Counted from the first letter of the stretch, positions 35,581 through 47,679 are shown. The stretch: DNA of 64,000 bases from Isoetes taiwanensis (GCA_021234155.1 JAJEKV010000687.1:51953-115952), one strand, 5' to 3'. A program made the numbers and translations. Notes: generated by a model not told the origin, from the letters alone.

Positions 35581-35602
<22 letters not shown>
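35579..35602. repeat. T24 tract at the right end of the Penelope-like element
   Basis: A 24-T run followed by a short GTGTGTGTG. In the left repeat the homologous position is T6 followed by AATGTTACC, so the right repeat is cut exactly at this T-run. Confidence 0.7.
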
Positions 35603-35612
<10 letters not shown>

Positions 35613-35985
35613 AAGTATTGACATGTGAGTTTATCATATACATGTAAAACCCTAAGACCGCTTGGTTGAAACTGAGGGCACGGTTCTATATGACACTTAT
35701 CTATATGGGTCTGGTGGATATGATGAAATATGATCTTGGGTCATATGTTAAATATTTGAATTGACATTCATTAAATCTAGATGTTTGTACCAATTACTAG
35801 TGTCTCAAAAAATGGCCTACGTGGCCCATATCCACGGGAAAAATGGCTTAGGGTTTTGTTGCCCAGAGATATCTGCACAAGAAGGAAGGTGGTCTCTAGT
35901 TACCGAACAGATTTTCCCAGCCTGGCTATGATACGTCTTCACATCAGCCGACGGATCTTCACTATTAGAAATCTATTCTTTCTAT
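35603..35985. other. Flank with no recognisable gene
   Basis: A 68-codon open frame (35781-35987) has no motif. This is the flank between the Penelope-like element and the hAT fragment; a hAT 5' end was not recognised. Confidence 0.35.
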
Positions 35986-37590
35986 AAATTGGTGGCCAAA
36001 GAATATGATTCTTTATGCCACTTTCATGGAAGGAAGGCGCGTGTGTACTTGCTATCTAGGCATTGTTGTTGTGAAAGATAGTGATGCAAAGTCAATTACC
36101 GAGCGCATATTGGAAATATTGGAAGAATGGGACTTGAATGTGAAGAAAATGATGGGATTTGGGAGTGATGGTGCATCCTCATGGTGGGCACAAATACGGG
36201 AGTTGCAACGCGATTGAAAGCTCTTAATCCGTATATGACTACCCTTCATTGTTGTGCACATCGAACAAATTTATGTGTGTAAGAGGTTTGTAAGAAGCCC
36301 GCAATAAAGACCACATGCAAGTTTATTGATGAGATTGTGAATCAAGTGGCCGGTTTCTTCCATAGGAGTACCTTCGCCAAGGTGTTTTTGAAAAAATGCA
36401 AGAGGCATTGGATTGCTCTTACTCGCGCGTCTTAGGTATTGTGAAGACACGTTGGTTGAGTAGGCATGGCGCCATTGCAAGACTTTGCGATATTTATGAA
36501 CCATTGATGGAGACCTTATGAGTTCAAAGTGATGGTAAGACAATTTACTTGAGCTTGAAAAGTTTTAAAATCGTTTACATTCTTCATTTTCTTGGTGATA
36601 TTCTTAAGATCACAAGTGACTTGAGTTGTGAATTTCAAAAAGAGTATGTTGACATTACCACGATAGCAAGTTTATGTAGAGGCAAAGTTATGGAAATTGA
36701 GGAAGACTTTTTACATGCAGAATAGATTTGAATGGCTTCCAAAGAGATAGTAAGAATTATCCCATCATCCCGGATTATGGTACTGAAAAAGGGTACCTTG
36801 CTACCTTAAGGTCGTCCGTAAAGGGGAATATGTATAGGAGCATTGAAATGGATAGAAGCATTGATGGAGAAGATCTTGATGCCGCTATTTTATTCCAAAA
36901 GGCATTTGCTAATGCCTTGATTGGTTGCTTGAGAGAGAGACTCCAAGATCAAGTAACTCTATTGTCTATGAAGGTGTTGTCTCCATGTAACATGCCCATT
37001 GGGGGACCACGTAAAAGTCTAGGGCTGGAGGAGATAAAGGCACTTGCTGAGTTCTATGGGAATGGAAAAAAAAGGTGAATTCAAAAGAATTTGCTCCCAT
37101 TGTTGATAAAGCTTCCTTGATCATTGAGTTTGGGATTTATAAAGGGCAAGCTACTACGGAATGTCTTGGTAGAGGCGTCTTGGACATATGGGGTATGATC
37201 CGTTGCAATGAGACTTGGAAACAAAAGTTTCCCGAGCTATTAAAAATTGCAGAAATTGGCCTTATTCAATGTTCAAGTATGGCTACTTGTGAAAGAGGTT
37301 TTAGCCGCATGAAATGCATCAAAAACAAGTTTAGAAATAGGCTACAAAGAGTGGCCTTGATGCATTGCTTCGGATCTCAATAGAGGGCCCCAAGTTAGGG
37401 GACTTTGACTTTGGTAAAACTATTAACTTGTGGCGGAATAGCGCGCAATATCGCCAAATCTTTACGGGATGCCCACTTGAGAAGCGCGAGAGGAGATTTC
37501 AAGAAGACAACATGCTTATTGAAGAGGTAGGTGAAGACTTATCGGGAACTTGTTATGATGAGACAAAGTTTTTTAACTTGACATTGTGAT
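35986..37590 (+). pseudogene. hAT transposase, catalytic core to dimerisation domain
   Basis: The first frame (36005-36217) has MILYATFMEGRRV, then FGSDGASS, typical of the hAT core of the ZNF862/TTF-type group. A shifted frame continues TGVATRLKALNPY and HCCAHRTNLC around 36195-36280. The C-terminal part (37075-37383) has LIQCSSMATCERGFSRM and IKNKFRNRL, the hAT dimerisation motif. Several stops and frame breaks occur between 36280 and 36720. The N-terminal TTF zinc-finger part is missing here; a fragment of that part lies on the opposite strand at 56.2-56.8 kb. hAT transposases cut and paste DNA with 8-bp target duplications; neither ends nor duplications were found. Confidence 0.78.
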
Positions 37591-38651
37591 TTTGCTTAAG
37601 TTCTTATTCTATTAACTCTAAAACATTATGATATGATACGCGGATTTTATCTATGTTGCTAGATTATGTGTGGCACACTTTTTTGAACTTCATATCCTGA
37701 TTTTGTGTAAGCCGTTAGCGTTATAATATGATATGATATTTAGACTCTACTTCTTTTATTATTTATATGGCAAATCCTCAATGTAGCATTTTAATTTGGT
37801 CTTGATGTGATATTGTAGTTATTTGAGTACTTGGTGAATAGTGGCAATGAATTGATTGTAGTATACTTTAATTTTCTTTTCTTGTCTTAGGAAAATGGGA
37901 TCCGGTTATGCATTTTGTTTGCAGGAACGATCCGATTCAAAATTATAATTTTCGATTGAATGAGAAAACTACAGGAAATTTTCCGATAGAAGGAAAAAGG
38001 TTTCCCCAACGCTGCTTTAGTCATAGCTATCATGGCAATCTTAGTTCCTTCATTTGTGGAAACAAAACAAAACCGCTCTATTATATTGACATCGAGTTCT
38101 GTACGACTTCACGAACTTGACGTACCAATGTCATTTGTTGATGACTATGGTTTAACTACAAATGATAAAAATATAAAGTTAGTATGACTTCAAGTGTTAG
38201 TCGATGGTATTCCTATTTCAACAGTTTTAGATACTAGTCAAACTTTATTATTGGATCAAAAAGTTGTGCACAATACAAGAATATGGGCTAACATGCAGAT
38301 TATAACTGTGAATGTCTTAGCGAAATATGTTTTATCAGAGTAAAGGGTGCCCGGCATTAAAGATGCCCGGCAACGTTGAATGAATGTTCACATGAATATA
38401 TTTAGAATTAGATATTTCCAAAATATACAACTTCAATTTTCAGTGATTTAACAAATTTAATATTTGGCAATTATGGCAATTTCTAAATGAAATCTCATGG
38501 TTTGATAAGCGATGACTTAATAACAGATTTGGTAGGGAGATGACAGATTCACAGTTTGAGTTCTACATGGAAAGCTATTATTATCACAGAGGAAGAGCTG
38601 ACTGCTTTGGCACTTTAATCCATTTAATGGCCACATGCAATTCAATGAGAT
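37591..38651. other. Intergenic stretch with an unrecognised broken frame at 38003-38344
   Basis: In one plus frame 38003-38344 reads NAALVIAIMAILVPSF, a possible membrane segment, then LHELDVPMSFVDDYG. After an in-frame TGA it reads VLVDGIPISTVLDTSQ. The last piece vaguely resembles a retroelement protease around a D[ST] motif, but I cannot name it. A 70-codon frame (37908-38120) overlaps in another frame. The rest holds nothing recognisable. Confidence 0.25.
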
Positions 38652-39231
38652 TGTTAGTCCTGTGCCTCACGGTTGGGACTATTCATGCATCTGACGGACC
38701 AGGTCAAGCAGGATCCTGAGCGGGCGAATCGGGTCTTCCAAAGCCCGACATAAGACCAAGCGGCGGAACCAGCGGTCAAAGCTGCGTCCCGAGTCAACAA
38801 GAGGCTCCCGGACAAGTGATGGCCCGCCCCGCCAGCGTCCGGCGGCCAGCGTGATTCGAGGCACTTCAAGAGTAAGAGCCAACATTCCTCCAAATCGGGC
38901 CTCTTTCGGTGGCAAGCGCGAGAGATCGGTCGAGTGTCTATATTGGGCCAAAGGCCATTGTACTATATATATGAGTAGAGCTAGCATATGATGGCTAGAT
39001 GAGTTTTGAGTCTTGTCTCTTTTAGGTCTTCTCTCAATTCGCGAGAGCTCATGTATGTTCATCGGTGATATCAAGGAAGCATATCATTTTTCCTCTCATT
39101 GTTCTTTTACGTTCGTTTTCTTCTTCTTGTTCTTTTCTTGCAAAATCGGCGTGACATAGTTCCCCGGTTCTCTGTTAGATCCAAGGGTCCCTCAGGGCTG
39201 TCTTGCGGAGTTCGAACCCGGACCCCAAACA
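38652..39231 (+). repeat. 5' LTR of the gypsy element
   Basis: Begins TGTTAGTCCTGTGCCTC. Contains a TATA-like TACTATATATATGAG near 38959, in a stretch identical in the other LTR. The distal end is uncertain: the two LTRs agree to about GGACCCCAA and then diverge. Confidence 0.8.
38952..38974 (+). promoter_or_regulatory. Probable LTR TATA box
   Basis: ACTATATATATGAG in the middle of the 5' LTR is preserved in the 3' LTR (about 52499-52512), where much else has drifted. Position and conservation suit the U3 promoter of the element; the start site cannot be seen. Confidence 0.4.
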
Positions 39232-39879
39232 GCATAAGCATTTGCCGAAGTACGATTCGTTTTTCCCTTCTTACATGCGCCATGTCTGTAGAAACTTCGC
39301 GGAAGAACTTCTTTCCCCGGATGGCGTCTCGATTGGGCGCCATCATCGACGGAAGCCGTTCGTGACATGTATGGATGCGCTTTATGACATTGAGGGCGGC
39401 CAGGTCTGGCCTAGGGCTCGGTCGGCGCCACCCACCCCTCGTGTCATGTCACCGTCCAAATTCTCCACCTCAAGCGTGCAAACATTGCTCCGCGACCTCG
39501 GTCTCCTCATCACTGCTCGGGGGAGCCCTATCCAGGCTCCACTGCTCAACCTTACTTTCATACCCCGAACATGCCTTCATCCATCACTCTTCGGCCCATC
39601 GCCTCGCCTTCACAACCATCATCTCCTACCGGGTGAGGCGGGGATATCCACATGTCTCTTTTTGCTCCTCCCGGGATTTTCCCTTCCCTACCTTTCCCAC
39701 CGCTCTTCACTGTTTACAATCTTACGGACCTCAAACCCAATGATCGGGCACCTCCGGTACCCCCACCTCGACCACCCCTTAGTGAGGTCTTTTCCCGGCA
39801 CCATACCCCTCCAACTCCACCTCAATATCCACTATCATGTTCGGTCCAGCCCAAAGACTTTTTTACCTCTACCTTTGGA

Positions 39880-40540
39880 CCCTAAAAGGCGACTTATCCC
39901 ACCTTTGGCAACCACGAAAGGCAAACCTTTAGACCAAAGTGCTCAGGCCCACATGGAAGAATTTGAGGCTCTACGGGCTGTCCACGAATGGTCATCGCAA
40001 CCTCAACTGAAATTTCCACATCTTTTCCACCACATTGCGTGGCTCCCCTCATCAATGGCTCATGTCCAACAAAAGCCACTTTGGAAACAAGATTGGTCGA
40101 AATGGCTGCTTTTCTTTCTCACTATGGGACCCACGGATGATGATCAACTTCATCTCAAGCAACTCAATGACCTTCAACAAGAGCCCACGAAGTGCGCGGG
40201 ATTTTTGCGGACCGTCTTCACATTGCCGGCTCGGACAAACTCAAGGAGTACCCCACACGAGCGGATCTTGGTCTGGTTTCTCCAAGGACTTCCTCCGGCT
40301 TATCGGACTCATGGCCCGAATACTGCGCCGAAGACTTTGGCAGGGGCTATCGATCTTGTCAATCACTTTCGATCAATGTTTCTCCCGTGGCGTGGCTCTT
40401 CGAGGAGCTCCCTTTCATTCCACGCGTCATGGTTCCCCATTTCTTTGTTCAACCTCAACCGTAATGCGCGGCCTTGAGTCGGATCTGGTGCCATATCGCA
40501 AATATCAAGGCCACTTGGCGAATGAGTGCAACTCCACCAA
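39880..40540 (+). pseudogene. Gypsy gag-like region with zinc-knuckle remnant
   Basis: A frame open from 39203 to 40477 has gag capsid-like features in its last 200 residues: W...F.......GPTDDD, then HERILVWFLQGLPPAYRTH and APKTLAGAIDLVNHF, the C-terminal half of plant retrotransposon gag. In the next frame, GHLANECNSTNG at about 40500-40535 is a remnant of the CCHC knuckle that binds RNA. The long run of open frame upstream (39203-39870) is GC-rich leader sequence and may not be coding. Confidence 0.65.
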
Positions 40541-41589
40541 TGGCCCGCCTCATTATGTGGCGCAACATGTGCAATCATGCCGCCGGAAGAATGCACTTTC
40601 GCCTCATCCTACACCTTTCCGCAACAAGATGGTTTATCAAGTGCAAACAACACCTCGGCACCAATCACCATATCGGCGGCCACCACCCGCGGGCGCAACC
40701 CAATCAACTCTATCGGCTTAGGGGAGCAAAGCGGGGGACCCAACACCGTTCTCCTTTTTTGATCCTTGGCTTCGGTGTTATCCTTTGTCAAGAATGGGGT
40801 CATACCACCACGGCGTGTCCTCAACTCCCCAAGTTCAGGTGCAGCTTCACGGCACCAATCGGACCACATCGATCCGCCTCACGGCTTACCAACTCGGATT
40901 GCTAATGGCAAACAAGGCCAGCGTCGGTTTCACGGAAGCCACCTCGCGCCTCGGCAATCACGCTATCAACCAGCTCACGCCAATCAACCTCGGATGGATC
41001 AACAAACACGGGAAGAAATTTTTCGGGCTCTTAATCCTCCGGTCCGGCCATCAAATTGGGTTGGTTTGGTTTCACACCAGAACCGGGCGTCCGTCCCTTA
41101 ACCATTATTCCTAATGACCGCAACACGCGCTGCGGTCGGCGCCATTCCTCATGCGAGGAAGACAAAAAGGTCCATTTTGCTGGGACTTGGAGAAACTCAT
41201 GCGAATGTCATGCCTAAAGTTAAGCCAAAGCATTTTGAACCTCATGCAAGCTGGCGAAGGCGCCGCGTTGGCTAATGTCCATGCCACCCGCGAGCTCAAC
41301 AACGACAAGGCGCACCTTCCCGTCTCAACCTCCACGGCTCTCGGACATATCCCAATATCATTTGGGAGGTTGACCTACTCAAAGAAGTTGCTGCTTCCTT
41401 ACCACGCCTCCCGCTTTTTGTGGATCCCGCCCGATCCTTTTTCTCATGTGCCTCTGGAACTCCAAGAGGAGCTAGCCAAAATCAAAATTCCTTTAAGCTT
41501 GGCCACAATTTTGAAACTCGGGTCGTGCTCGCTCTCAAGGACCGGTTACCACTCATTTGTTTTGGTTGGGGCTGTTGCTACCTCTACTC

Positions 41590-41960
41590 CCACGGTCCAT
41601 ACCCGCGGTGGGCAATCAACAAGTCAATCATGTTCAAATTGGCCGGGTATGGCGGTCAATCTCATCGCGGATAAACTTCAAAACAAATGGGCATCAAACA
41701 ACTCTATCGGTGCCCCATATGACATCAAATTGGTCAATGGCCATATCGAGACCTCAAGGCGTCCGCCTCTTCTTTACATCAACATAGGTGATCTCGGATT
41801 CCCCTTGGAATTTGGTGTTTGGAAAGCTGGAGAAGATCGGTGATTATGAAATGTTGGTCGGCCGGACCTTTTTCTCGCTAGGCCAAGAGCATTCATTCTT
41901 GGGCCCGCGGATCAGTTAGTCATCGATGGTCACCTCAATGCCACCATGGACTTGGCAGCG
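41590..41960 (+). pseudogene. Gypsy aspartic protease region
   Basis: One frame reads NLIADKLQ, IGAPYDIKLVNGH, INIGDLGFPLEFGVW and, across a break near 41840, a GRTFF-like piece. This is the typical second half of a retroelement aspartic protease. The catalytic D[ST]G itself is not readable. The region 40540-41590 between gag and protease is open in several frames without motifs. Confidence 0.55.
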
Positions 41961-42499
41961 GGCAAAATAATTTCCGTCGGCGATGTTGAACCCTCTCTCT
42001 CGACACCCCGGCTTCGGGGGCCTTGAGAATATTTATCAAGTTCGGGCTCCACACAAGCGGTATGCCTCGTCATCCTACCCGTATCGCCGATCCTTGGGGA
42101 GAAATGACTCTTGATCGGGGACCGGGCCGTGGCTGCTTGCTTGACCCTTACACGGCTCCTTGTCGAATCAGCGTGTTGATCACTTTTGGGGCCGAACCTC
42201 CTGCTGGCTCACATTGGAAGTACTGTGTCATGAAGCAACCTACCTTGAGGAAACTTCGGCAACCTCTCTTTTTCACCACCGCAGGCGCCCGCATCTGTTA
42301 TGCTTCAACCTCACGCTCATATTGTCGGGACATGGAAGTTATCCCCATATTGGACTCGGCGTAGGGATTGTGGGCGTAGGCAACAATCGGCTGTCGGATT
42401 CTTGCCAATCTTGGACACCCTATCGTGCCGGGGCGTCCGCGGCTTTCAAAAGTTCAAACACATTTTGCACGGAGCTCTGAGAGATCTTCGGGGATCAAC

Positions 42500-43800
42500 A
42501 AAACTTGGGGGAACTCACCATTCCTACCAAGTCGATGCGCCGGTCCTAGCAGCGGCGGTGCGGCTCAACCCCAATTACGTGATGCGTCCAAGGGTAAATT
42601 GACAAACTCCTTGGCTGCGGGTTTGATCTATGAGGTCAAACATTACGAGTGGGTGAGCCCCATCGTCATTGCACTCAAACACAATGGTAAGATCGGCGTT
42701 TGTGTGGACTACACAGAAAACTCAATCGGGCCCGCGGGCGTGATCATTTTCCCCTTCCCTTCACCGACCGGGTTAAGGAAGAGGTTCTTTGGACATGAGA
42801 TGTACTCCTTCATGGATGGTTTTTAAGGTTACAATCGGATCTCAATCAAAGAATCGATCAACTCAAGACTACCTTCACCACCGGGTGGGGGCACTTTTGC
42901 CTACAAGGTGGTTCCTTTTGGATTATCAAACTCTCCATCCACGTTTCAGCGTATCATGCTCTCGGTTTTTCATGATTTTATCATCCCTTCTTGCAAATTT
43001 TTCAAGATGACTTCTCGCCTCTGAGTTCCATGGTGACCATTTGGATAATTGGAACTTGTCTTTTCAGAAATGTGATGAGTCGGCATTAGTCTCAATCGAA
43101 ATTGCACCTTTTGCGTCCCGGTGTTACGTTGGGACATGTGGTCGACAAAGCGGTATCACCCACGGATCTGCCAAAATCAATTTGTGTGCTCAAGGCTCAA
43201 GCACTAGCCAATATAAAGGAAACACGCTCTTTCTTGGGTAAGGTCAATTATTACTCCACCTTCATTCACGGACTGCGCTGACCATTGCGGATCCCATTCA
43301 TAAACTCACGGGTGATGAATCCACTTGGGCTTGGAATTCCCAGGCGGATCTTTCCAACGGTTGAAGCTCTTGCTTTTCGAGGCCCGGTTCTTGTTCCTCC
43401 TCAATGGGACAAGCCCTTTCATATCCCATGTCGATGTCTCGGCCTTTGCTATTGGAGCTGTTCTTTCTCAAGAATATGATCGCTGCCCCGACAAACCAAA
43501 GCGCTACGCCCGGTAGGAAACTCAATTACGCTGAGCGCAACTACTGCGCCCACAGGCGAGAAGCCTTGGGTTTAATTTTACTGCGTCCAGCGGCTTCCGT
43601 CACTATCTTTTGGGCGGTCAAATCAAATTCTTTGTTGACCACCAGGCACTTCTTTACTTGATCAACAAATCCCCACGGGGCGCATTGCTTTCGTTGGGTC
43701 CTCATACGCAAAATTTGCACCTTTTGAAATTGTTCACAAGGCGGCAAATCTCATGTTGTCCGGATTATCTTTCCGCATCCACGGATGATCCCTCCCGGAG
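42500..43800 (+). pseudogene. Gypsy reverse transcriptase and RNase H
   Basis: Reverse transcriptase motifs are scattered over frames: YEVKHYEWVSPIVIALKHNG and VCVDYT (42620-42720), HEMYSFMDGF (42790-42830, motif A), then pieces at 42840-43000 ending FGLSNSP...FQRIML. The YxDD loop is not readable. RNase H pieces follow: VDVSAFAIGAVLSQEYD (43420-43480), RKLNYAERNYCAH, then IKFFVDHQALLYLINKSPRG (43620-43680). Order and spacing are correct for gypsy pol. Confidence 0.75.
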
Positions 43801-43959
43801 TCTCGGGGCGCCTTTCACGGCGCTCAACTCTTTACGGTCACGGCAACACCTCATTGGTTTCATGACTTTCAGCGGTATCTCCTCACGGAGCTCTTCCACG
43901 AGGGGGCCGCGCTCTCTCGATAGCGACAATCCGTCGCCATCAATTTCTCCGGTCCGAGG

Positions 43960-45110
43960 TTGGTGACTACACCATGGTTGCGGGCCATCTTTACAAAAGG
44001 GTAAGGATACAATCAGCCATTTGTGTTCTCCCTCATGAGGTCCCGGATATTGTTCGAGAAGCCCATGAAGGGCTGGTGGTGGTCATTTTCATGGAACACC
44101 CACGACGCATAAAATCCTTCTTGCTGGTTATTTTTGGCCCACGCTCTTCAAAGGCGCTCCGCCGCACGCCGCGCGTGTGATGCTTACCCGGCGTGTGGGG
44201 CGGCCCACGACCCGTGGCGGCTCTTCCTTTGGCGCCCGGTTGCCATGCTTCCCGCCGGCAAATGGGGAATGGATTTTGTGGGACCCATCGATCCTCTGCG
44301 CGGCACACGGTGCGCTACATTCCCCAGTTCTCGACTCACGCTACCAAATGGGCGGAAGCTTGCGCACTTCCGGACAACACTGCGGCCAGCCGCGACCAAA
44401 GTCATCTATCAACAAATCATCACGCGATTCGGCTGCTTTACGGGCTGGTCGGTGATCGTGGTGTCCATTTATCAATCACACCATCAAGGGTGGCGGATTA
44501 TCTCACGATACATCATCACAAGAGCACACCTTACTATCCTCGAGGGAATGGTTTGGTGAAAGCACCAACAAAACTCGGTCACAATTCTCAAGAAAATTTG
44601 TGGCGCTTCACCATGTGGCCGGCAAAACAAGCTTCCCCTTTTTGTTCTTTGGGCTTACAATACTTGTTTCAAAATAGCTACGGTCACACCCCTTTCAAAT
44701 TGGTTTATGGTCAAAAGCTCTCATGCGTTTGAATACATACTTCCAACACTCCGTTTTCAATTAGCTCTTGCCCATAATCCGCTTCTTTGCACTCAAAGAA
44801 AGGGTTTATCAATTGGAGCAGTTGGATGAACTTAGAAGAGATGCTTATATTCGTGTTCTTCATGGACAAGAGTTGCAAAAATCCTTACATGACAAAGCGG
44901 TGAAGACAACAACATTCAACGAAGGAGATTTGGTTCTTCTTTATGATTCTCGGTACAAAACTTTTAGGGTAAACTTAAGTTTAGTTGGCTTGGCCCTTAT
45001 CAAATTGTTCAAGTGGTTCGACCCGGCGTTTTCAAGCTGGCCGAAGTTAGATGGCACTCCATTACCTACACTGGTTAATGGCTTTCGCCTCAAAACATTT
45101 CATACAACAG
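43960..45110 (+). pseudogene. Gypsy integrase with C-terminal GPY-like region
   Basis: The zinc-binding start reads HEVPDIVREAHEG (about 44035-44075). A core piece MDFVGPI (44270-44290) marks the region around the first catalytic Asp. Pieces around 44440-44540 give the GDRGVH and HHKSTPYYPRGNGLV blocks, which hold the second Asp and the Glu-containing helix. After 44620 come YGHTPFKLVYGQ and, in 44768-45253, LHDKAVKTTTFNEGDLVLLYDS and DGTPLPTLVNGFRLK, the usual integrase C-terminus. Frames change at least five times. The nested element interrupts just after this. Confidence 0.75.
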
Positions 45111-45219
45111 AAAGTGCACATCCACAAGCAGAATCTTTGTTCCAGACACGCACACAACAGATAGTGACTAAACCAGCGGCATATTTATATTATAGGTGGA
45201 ATTTTTTACAAAATGTGGG

Positions 45220-45922
45220 TGTTAGCATCTTCTACGCACCCAAGGAAAACTGAAGAACAAGCGCTAACTACAACAACCCAAGCAAATCTCAAGGTATATG
45301 AGATAGGCTAGGCCTCACTCTACTGGCATCATAAATCACCAACATAATCATTCTTACACAAGTCTTTTGAGATTATAGAAATAGAGATAACAAATAGGAG
45401 AATCACATAATCATAATCAAAATATCATACTTCAACATAATAATATTCAATGATCCATCAAGAAACATACTCACACTTCAAGAACTTTGCCCAGATGTCA
45501 TCTTCCAAATTTGGGCCTCCCTTCTACACGAATTTTGGCTATCTTATAGAAAACTCTACTTGATCCTAGCCACTAGATCTAGGCAAATCACAACCTTAGA
45601 TCCAAATTCTAACTACCATAAGTTCACTAGATTTTGCCACCTCAACTTCAAATCTAGGTCATCAAACTTCTTTGCAACTACCATGCTTCCCAGATTCATG
45701 ACACATCATCAAATTATCAACCATTGAAAATATTTCTTAAGGACTTTAATACTCCTTCAAGTCCATAGGTTCCACTTCGATTACATCATAAATGCTTCCT
45801 CCACAATATTTGCACATTTTTTACATTTTCTCCACATTACACCCATATAATTCTTCATTTATGCATACATTTCACCAATTTAGGCACATCATGAAAAAAT
45901 AGTCAAGAAAAAACTCACAACA
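45220..45922 (-). repeat. 3' LTR of the nested element
   Basis: Matches 47680-48377 almost base for base, with a few short indels, for example a run of T near 45630 versus 48090. Confidence 0.85.
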
Positions 45923-47679
45923 TTATTCCCCCCCAAGATTATTCATCGTCCAGATGAATTCTTCAAAATCTTTTCTTGATCTTCATGTCTTCAACTTGAT
46001 CCTCAAATAGCATCACAACAACAAAATCCAATGTCAAAAATATCTTCAAGTCTTCAAAAAACATCTATAGAAGCCTTCCAAGAAAAAAAATACTAAAACT
46101 TCTAACATCACTTCATCTTCATCAATTATAGGGTGGCAAAGTCCCATCGGTCAGTGGCACCCTCGGCTCTCTCTGCCCGGTATGGCTCTATCCCCTTCAC
46201 AACACTTATAATTTTTCATCACATTTTATATAGGTCATGAGATGTTCTTTGCCTTTCTAGGTTGACACATCCATCATGCCATCCATAATCACTTAAATAA
46301 AAATAAAACTTGTACAACTTCCTTTGATGCAACTTCAACAATAAAGAAATTCAAACATTAGACTTCATTAGATTGCAAAAACAAAATGCCGACCATTGTA
46401 TCTTCACCTTCTATCTTGGACTTCAAATAACTTGTTGGAAAATAAATAGTGCCTAGGGTCTTCCCATGGAATAAACAAACATCTTTGAAAAATATAGCAC
46501 TTCATATCTCTACATGGACTTGAACTCATGATCTAGTAGTTGATAGCCACACAATTTATCCAACATGCCATGTGCACCATTATGAGGTAAAAGGATTTTG
46601 ATTTTTCCTATAACCTTTGCATTACATCATTCTTCATACCCCCTTTTTTTCATTTCTTTTTTCCTTTTTCTACGAACTGAACGGGTTTAGGGCATGGCCT
46701 TTTACATTGCGTGATGGCGGTTAGGGTATGGCGAAGGAAGGTAACGATGGCGAAAGTTTTTCTTTGATTATGGCATGGCGAGCGATTCATGGCACGGGCG
46801 AATCAACCTCTCCTCATCCCTATTTTTGTTTTTCAGGTTCCATCTTTAATAGAAGCGGTTTTCGGCGGAAGAATAGCCACTATGCGGGAAGCCGCGAGAA
46901 TGTATGGAGGCATCGGGGAAGGAAGGACTAGGGCAAGAATCCGGCCATGGCTGCCCTATTGATCTTGATTAGTGAGAAGGAAAATATTGCGAAGAAAAAC
47001 CCTTGATCAAATCTCAATCAAGCGGAAAAAGAAGGCTCGGCTGATAAAAGCGATGCATCATTAAAAGCGAGTTGGAAGCCATGACTTTGAAGCTTAAGGA
47101 GGTATGCGCAATAAGGATTTAGGCTGAGCGAATGCTTGAGGAAAAGGAAAAAATACTTAAGCGAGAAAAGGGGTGATGAAGAGGGAATGTAACCCGGTAG
47201 TGCTTAATGCAATGTGGCGATAAACCACACTAGGCATGGAAGATGAGGATATGCCATGGCTCTTCTTTGCAACGCAGCAACGGATCCACAAGTCATGCAA
47301 CTTTTAAGGTATAGAAGCAGGTATGGATAGACAAATTATTTTGCCCCCTTTAATGGTTTTACTTTGTTTCTGAGAGACAGAGCAGAGACAGGGTCTAGCA
47401 AAGTTGGACTTCATAAATAATTTCAAACAGAATCGGAAGAATCACGAACATATCTCATGCTAATTTTGTGCACCTCTTTCTAATTTTGTTGGCGATAAAA
47501 GAGAAAGGAGTCAAGAATCGTATCCATACCTCTTGAATTTGCGACAAGGGAACTTTGATTTTGAAAGGAGGAATGACAATAAGTTTTGTTTATTTGCTCT
47601 GCTACTATAAATGGCAAAATCGTCCCCTTCGCGGATATAATGCTAGTAGAATGTTGCTTTTCATAATGCCCCCAAAATA
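45923..47679 (-). other. Interior of the nested LTR element
   Basis: No gag or pol motifs in either orientation. The 3' part (minus strand) contains a stretch just before the polypurine tract that reads like the end of a plant retroelement ORF, with LDDE and GG residues around the tract. A GC-richer part at 46690-46930 is open on the plus strand (67 codons) without motif. Confidence 0.6.

Larger units (their letters stand above)
27077..35602 (+). mobile_element. Penelope-like retroelement with long LTR-like repeats and introns
   Basis: Two direct repeats of 2.17 and 2.13 kb (27077-29244 and 33452-35578) flank a 4.2-kb interior that encodes a reverse transcriptase on the plus strand. The repeat period is 6375 bp. 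Neither repeat has TG...CA ends, and no primer-binding site or polypurine tract is seen, so these are not ordinary LTRs. Penelope-like elements (PLEs) typically carry LTR-like repeats derived from tandem copies and, unusually for retroelements, retain introns. Both features are visible here. The reverse transcriptase has PLE-type architecture. No GIY-YIG endonuclease was found. T-runs stand at the left end (27043-27076), at the internal junction (33446-33451) and at the right end (35579-35602). Confidence 0.68.

Noticed and set aside
27077-35602. Ordinary LTR retrotransposon
   Set aside because: The repeats lack TG...CA ends, no primer-binding site or polypurine tract was seen, no integrase or RNase H was found, and the reverse transcriptase motifs are not gypsy or copia type.
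27077-35602. DIRS-type element
   Set aside because: No tyrosine recombinase motifs and no split inverted ends were seen.
37900-38350. Insertion of plastid or mitochondrial DNA
   Set aside because: Text reads protein-like but matches no organellar gene I know.
39203-45253. Many long overlapping frames in the gypsy element
   Set aside because: GC-rich sequence is open in several frames at once; only those with domain motifs in the right order were kept.
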